A stretch of 64,000 bases of DNA from positions 81,462-145,461 of the forward strand of contig NZ_CP159255.1 of assembly GCF_040438645.1 (NCBI RefSeq). The letters are read 5' to 3'. This document shows, piece by piece, positions 59,817-64,000 of the stretch; within the stretch, counting starts at the first letter, position 1; every line of letters starts with the position of its first letter. A program made the translations under genes and the position numbers. This DNA comes from Mesorhizobium sp. WSM2240 (GTDB taxonomy: Bacteria > Pseudomonadota > Alphaproteobacteria > Rhizobiales > Rhizobiaceae). Under the pieces are notes generated by a model. It was not told where the DNA came from. It did no database searches and saw only the letters and a list, made by a program, of their open reading frames with translations.

Positions 59817-60785
59817 TCATTCAGAATTCAGCCCGTCCACGATCCTCTTGGCCACCTCCGCATTGTCAAGATAGCCGGCGATGCCGTGGCGATTGTCGGT
59901 GTGGTTCATCACCTCGGCATAGTTCTCGATGTCCGGCGTCACCGGGAAGTTGCCACGGTCAAGCGGATAGAGCGCGACGAGATCTCGGTCATCGTAAGCG
60001 TTGTACCAGGCCCGCACAGGAGGCGGATATTTAAGCGGGCGGAACTGATCGCGGATGGGGCGTATGCCGAGCGGGCTGCCTACCGTCACTAATAGCGGGA
60101 TCTGGAGATTGCGGCGGTCCCCCCGCAGCACATTATATGCGACGACGGAGCCAAGCGAGTGGCCGACGACGACGGTCGACTCCTCCGTGAAGGCGCGGCC
60201 GACGATCTCGTCAACCACATCGCGCACTCCGGCGCGCGTCGTGTAGAGGAAGACGTCGCGCGTGAAGGTCTCGATTGAGGACTGGGTGGCGCCGCCGCCG
60301 AACTTGTCGATCGCGCGCAGGATCGCCTGCACCCACTCCCAGTTGAGTGGCCCGCGCGGCTTGGGATTCGCGCCGTATTCCGCATCGACCTGCGCGTCAG
60401 TGACCTCGCTCTTCTCCCATATCTCCTGGGCCACCTCCGCCTGGAAGGCGAGGAACTCCTCCTGGGGGCCGCTGCCGCGCGAATGGATGTCAGACGTGAG
60501 CGGGATGTCAAACTGGCGAGCAAACTCGTCGAGTTGGTCTCCGTAAAAGGGAAAGGCCACATCGAGGTCGTCGGGGATGGCCACGCCGGCGGCCTGCGCG
60601 CCCTTCTTGACGGCATCCAGCCAGTTTGACTTCAGCTCGTCTGGATTTTGTCCCTGCTGCGAACGCCCATGCACGAGAACGAGCCGCCCGGCGCTCGCCG
60701 CGGCAGGATCGGCGAAAACGGTGCTCAGGGCGGCGCCGGCGAGGAGAAGGAATTCACGGCGGTCGATGCCGAAAGGCACAGTCAT
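59817..60785 (-). CDS. Tat-exported alpha/beta hydrolase
   Basis: A 322-residue protein. The N-terminus has a twin-arginine signal (DRREFLLLAGAALS), so it is probably exported folded. The nucleophile elbow is VVGHSLGSVVAYN (GHSLGS, near residue 208), with LVLVHGRSQQGQNP as the oxyanion-loop strand and a C-terminal NHTDNRHGIAGYL histidine. It resembles PGAP1/lipase-type hydrolases. It overlaps the caspase-like gene by ATGA and is translated with it. Substrate unknown. Confidence 0.8.
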   Translation of the reverse strand: MTVPFGIDRREFLLLAGAALSTVFADPAAASAGRLVLVHGRSQQGQNPDELKSNWLDAVKKGAQAAGVAIPDDLDVAFPFYGDQLDEFARQFDIPLTSDIHSRGSGPQEEFLAFQAEVAQEIWEKSEVTDAQVDAEYGANPKPRGPLNWEWVQAILRAIDKFGGGATQSSIETFTRDVFLYTTRAGVRDVVDEIVGRAFTEESTVVVGHSLGSVVAYNVLRGDRRNLQIPLLVTVGSPLGIRPIRDQFRPLKYPPPVRAWYNAYDDRDLVALYPLDRGNFPVTPDIENYAEVMNHTDNRHGIAGYLDNAEVAKRIVDGLNSE

Positions 60786-62602
60786 CTTAGGCCTCCCTCG
60801 TGCAGTGCGGAAATGATGAGTTCAATGCCGCCGGCGTCGAAGGTGGTCCAAAGGGACGGCAGGAGATGGTCGCGAGCTGCGTCGACGTTGGGCGGGAGAG
60901 CAACGCTCTTCACCCGCAGGAAGGCCCAGCCTTGGGAGAGCATCGGGCAGAACGGCACCAAATCTCCACGATTGAACGCCTCCTGGAACGGGGTTCCGCC
61001 GTTCCGATCCGATGCAGGGAAACCTTGGGCCAGCATGGCGACGTCGAAGAGCCTGACGCCGCCGAGATTGCCCTGCATAATCTCATCCACCGAGCGCAGC
61101 TGCCCGATAAGATCGGCATCGTGATAGGCATACGCTGCATAAAGGCCAAGCGTCGGGTCGGCACCTTTTCCCATGCGCACAGCGTCGGCCAGCGCTTGCG
61201 CGTTGCGGTCCTGCGTCTCCCCCTCTCCCGCGATTTTGAACACGCCGAACTGAGCCGATGCGGCGACGATCGAGCGGAGCCTCACGATGTCATCCTCGAC
61301 GTAGCCACCCAGATCGTAGCTTACGTTGCTCACGCCCCGCTCGCCGACCACCACACGTCCGACGAAATCCCTAAGCACAGCAACAACGGCGCCCGAGCCG
61401 TCCGCAAATTGCAGAGCGACGCTTGCGGCAGGCGCAGCCCCTAAGTTGACGGAGATGACGTTGCTGGAGACAATCTCCAATTGCACGTCCGGCCCTGCCA
61501 CGGCCTGTACGAGCTCGCCGCCAGAGATGGAAAAGCCTGTACCGATCCCCGCATCCACCGCCCGGGCGGCCTCAAAGATGGAAGTCTGTGCGGCACGGTA
61601 CCCCGAAACCTCCGCCACTTCCTCGACCTGCGCCGGAAAGCTCGCAGTGGGGCCGGGGGGCAACGAACTGAAAGGATAGACCTGTCTCAACTCGCTCTTT
61701 AACACGTCGAAAATCGAGGCCTGCGAGTCCCGCTGAGGACTAGAAATCTGAGGCTGTGACACCACCCGGCCGATATAGGTCATGGGATCGGAAACGACTT
61801 CGCTGTCCGGCACCTGGTTCAGCGTGATGTTCCGCGCCTGAGCCCGCCGCGGCACCTCGCGAAGAAGGTAGGCCTCCAGCTGCCGGTTTGGCACTACGCG
61901 CTCGCCGCTGGGCAGAGCGGTGATCATGTCGGCGTCCGGCTTCTTAAAAGCATCGAGAAAGGTGCTGGTGTAAATGCCCTCGAACTGGCGGACATTGTTA
62001 CCGATGGGGACCTCCAGAGCGGGGCTACCGGGAAGTGCCGCCAGGAACCGGTCCACCTTCACCACAGAATCCGGTGGCTGGCGAGGATTTGGAAAGATCA
62101 CGCTTCCTCGCACTTGCCCGATGTTGAGGCTGTCCGGCGTGGAACGACATGCATCGGAGATTAGAACAACATTGGGAATGCCTGACTGCTTCGCTTGGTA
62201 CCAGCTTTCCAGCAGACTGATCGCCTCGTTGGAGTTGTCTGGCGCCCGCGATAGCATCCAGTGTTCAGAATAGGAGTGGAGAAAGCCGTGGCCGGCAAAG
62301 TAGATGACGAGCTGATCGAGGGTGCCACGTTCCACCAGCTCCTGGACCACGTCCACGATCTGCGTGACCCGGACCTCCCCGGCGTCGTCTGTGAATCGCT
62401 TGACCTCGAACCCCTCCGAGGCGAGCCAGTCGGCCATGGCTCTTGCTCCTGAAGCGGCAGCGCTAAGGGCAGGCAGGTTTCCTGCTTTGTCCACGCCAAT
62501 GACCACGGCGGCGCGAACAAGCGTCTGCTGGGGGAAACTAGGTCGTGCCGCAATTGTCCCCGCTAAGGACGCTCCCAGGATGAGGAAATCGCGCCTTCTC
62601 AC
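60782..62602 (-). CDS. Tat-exported caspase-like peptidase (family C14)
   Basis: A 606-residue protein with a twin-arginine signal (MRRRDFLILGASLAGT). Residues 30-250 form a caspase fold: VVIGVDKAGNLPALSAAASG, YFAGHGFLHS (catalytic His105) and VLISDACRSTPD (catalytic Cys152). The C-terminal 350 residues are a beta-rich region without a recognised domain. Bacterial metacaspases of this type process partner proteins. The coupled hydrolase gene suggests a two-protein exported unit; an effector or defence role is conceivable but unproven. Confidence 0.82.
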   Translation of the reverse strand: MRRRDFLILGASLAGTIAARPSFPQQTLVRAAVVIGVDKAGNLPALSAAASGARAMADWLASEGFEVKRFTDDAGEVRVTQIVDVVQELVERGTLDQLVIYFAGHGFLHSYSEHWMLSRAPDNSNEAISLLESWYQAKQSGIPNVVLISDACRSTPDSLNIGQVRGSVIFPNPRQPPDSVVKVDRFLAALPGSPALEVPIGNNVRQFEGIYTSTFLDAFKKPDADMITALPSGERVVPNRQLEAYLLREVPRRAQARNITLNQVPDSEVVSDPMTYIGRVVSQPQISSPQRDSQASIFDVLKSELRQVYPFSSLPPGPTASFPAQVEEVAEVSGYRAAQTSIFEAARAVDAGIGTGFSISGGELVQAVAGPDVQLEIVSSNVISVNLGAAPAASVALQFADGSGAVVAVLRDFVGRVVVGERGVSNVSYDLGGYVEDDIVRLRSIVAASAQFGVFKIAGEGETQDRNAQALADAVRMGKGADPTLGLYAAYAYHDADLIGQLRSVDEIMQGNLGGVRLFDVAMLAQGFPASDRNGGTPFQEAFNRGDLVPFCPMLSQGWAFLRVKSVALPPNVDAARDHLLPSLWTTFDAGGIELIISALHEGGLR

Positions 62603-63331
62603 GTTGCCCCCTCCCGAGCAATGGAGTTGCCCTCGAGGCGTTTGTCGCGCCGCCGAGTCTCCGGCCGGTCCAGTGCCCCGCTGTCAAGCTTACCGCCGAG
62701 TGGTCTGCAGTCGCAAGGGCCGGCGCGCCGTGCCATAGCTGATACAGACAGTTACCCATGACGAATGCGCAACAGCGACAGGCGAACGACATGCTGCTGG
62801 GTCGTCTCGACGGGCGGATTGCGGATGGATGAACTCATTCGACTTCGTCGTCCCAACCACTTTGCCAAACCATGGGCGCTGGTTGCCCCCAACACCCCGT
62901 TTCGGGAAGGAAAATCGATCAGGGAACGTCGGCAATGGGACCGATTTGCGCCATTCTGTACTCGTACCCGAATTCCGAAACGGGTCCGACAGCGGAAGTG
63001 CACCGAGGGCAGGGCCGAAGTACTCCTCTGTGCGAAGCGGAAGTGAGTTTCGGCGGCCAATGGCCGAAGGTTCATTCGAGTAGGTTACACGACCCACTTT
63101 GGCCGGTGGCGACGCTTGGAGGCTGCCCGACTGTGCCCTCTCCGGGAACGCGAAATGACCCCATAGCTGCCCTTCCTCGTTTGATGGCGACGCAATTCCA
63201 TAGTCGTTCTCCCACCCTTATGCGTCCTTGCCAACGGACTGTCTCGGGGTGAGTGGTGATCCTGTCGTGCATTGATGACGGACGATTCCTACGCCGCTGC
63301 AGCCATTCGCAATAGCCTCCGCTTAAACTGG
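62603..63331. other. Gene-free region
   Basis: Over 700 bases between the caspase-like gene and the WGR gene. Frames on both strands lack protein-like composition, and I see no RNA gene or insertion sequence. It may hold the promoter of the caspase/hydrolase operon near 62610-62700. Confidence 0.4.
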
Positions 63332-63607
63332 CTATGGACGCTCCGGCTGGAATTCGACGTTGGAGACGACGGGCGTATAGCCCCGTCGGATCTTGCGGGC
63401 CAGCCAAGCCTCGAGCGCCTCGCCGGCTTCACCGGCCGACGCGTGGAGATCAAGACGCTGCCGCCCTGTCGAGCCGATCCGCCCCCATGCTCGAACAAGC
63501 ACCGCATCCCCGAACAGCGACGGCTCTATGGCGAGCACATAGAAGCGTGCGAGGTTGCACGCGCAATCACGTCGCTGCAGGACGATCTGGAGTTTCGGCT
63601 CGACCAT
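63332..63607 (-). CDS. WGR-domain protein
   Basis: A 91-residue protein made of little more than a WGR domain: LQRRDCACNLARFYVLAIEP at the start, RAWGRIGSTGRQRLDLHAS with the diagnostic W-G-R, and the late ARKIRRGYTPV. WGR domains bind DNA ends in PARP enzymes and occur as small single-domain proteins in Rhizobiales. Start ATG 63607. No catalytic part, so a nucleic-acid-binding role is likely. Confidence 0.85.
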   Translation of the reverse strand: MVEPKLQIVLQRRDCACNLARFYVLAIEPSLFGDAVLVRAWGRIGSTGRQRLDLHASAGEAGEALEAWLARKIRRGYTPVVSNVEFQPERP

Positions 63608-64000
63608 GGCCGATTGTCACCGACAACCGGAGCCCATGTCCAATTCATTGGCTGAATCGTTCGGAGCTGAGAGATTCACACCGTTGATGATTGCGTTGCC
63701 AAGAAAAACGACGCATCCCACGGAGCGGAGGCGGTCCACTGGTCCCTGCTTCAGCCGCGAAGGCCCTTGCGGGAACTTCAGACCGAATTCCACTTGTCAG
63801 CCGTACATTCCCGTCCTTTCACCAACAAAAACAGATTGTTAGGGCTGATCGCGCCGCGCAAGTAGCTGGGCAAAATGTCTGGCCACTCTCGTTAACCTTT
63901 TGTTAACTCAATATTTCTTGCCGGAGCCGATAGAATCGGGTGATAGTGACGATAATTTCGAGGGAAACCCAAAAATATCGTTCCTGAAGGATCAGCGGGC
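63608..64000. other. Right edge, no complete gene
   Basis: About 390 bases without a supported gene. From 63885 the sequence turns A+T-rich (two GTTAAC sites, AATATTTC), which looks like a promoter region for a gene beyond the window. Confidence 0.35.

Noticed and set aside
1..64000. CRISPR arrays, tRNA or rRNA genes
   Set aside because: No regularly spaced repeats and no tRNA cloverleaf or rRNA sequence were noticed on reading both strands; a dedicated scan was not possible.

Overview
The window looks like part of a large conjugative plasmid or integrated element of an alphaproteobacterium, most likely a member of the Rhizobiales. The grounds are the high G+C content, the many short secreted or cytoplasmic genes typical of rhizobial replicons, a VirB1-like transglycosylase at the left edge, ArdC, two plasmid-type SSB proteins, a HMCES/YedK protein, a LigD-type DNA ligase, and an RcgA/RcgR-like pair. 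No rRNA, tRNA or CRISPR array was seen, and no replication-initiation gene could be identified.

Layout. 1-4.5 kb: end of a type IV secretion region (VirB1-like) and small exported proteins, then ardC. 4.7-7.5 kb: a HEPN-like gene and a Zn-ribbon/PIN-like gene, the latter apparently cut short next to a serine resolvase. 7.6-13.3 kb: an amino-acid/peptide cassette (two Lrp regulators, ornithine cyclodeaminase family, VOC protein, EamA exporter, peptidase E, serine hydrolase) with Tn3-type inverted-repeat scars. 13.3-16.5 kb: the RcgA/RcgR-like pair. 17-25.5 kb: plasmid housekeeping and accessory genes (nuclease, HMCES, a run of small genes, a broken ParB-like gene, DNA ligase, a second resolvase). 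25.7-28.6 kb: a decayed junction with gene fragments (GNAT, IstB, queC) and a frameshifted membrane protein.

28.7-53.6 kb is the centrepiece. It is a minus-strand cluster of overlapping genes that I read as a full Dpd (7-deazaguanine-in-DNA) modification and restriction island. Transcription runs from a DUF6884-like gene (candidate dpdC) through dpdB, dpdA, a second dpdB-like gene, queE, queD, queC, a YhhQ-type precursor transporter and a small unknown gene, then dpdE, F, G, H, I, J, K and D. QueD, QueE and QueC would make preQ0 (FolE must come from elsewhere). DpdA with DpdB would place it in DNA and a DpdC activity would convert the nitrile to the amide. DpdD-K (three helicases, an ATPase, a PLD-like protein and others) form the restriction arm against unmodified DNA.

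54-64 kb: plasmid genes again (broken nuclease, two ssb copies, winged-helix and double-XRE proteins), then a Tat-exported caspase-like/alpha-beta hydrolase gene pair and a WGR-domain protein. Many small genes in the flanks are duplicated or frameshifted, which suggests repeated recombination between related elements. All family calls rest on reading motifs in the sequence and on recalled family knowledge; no database search was run.
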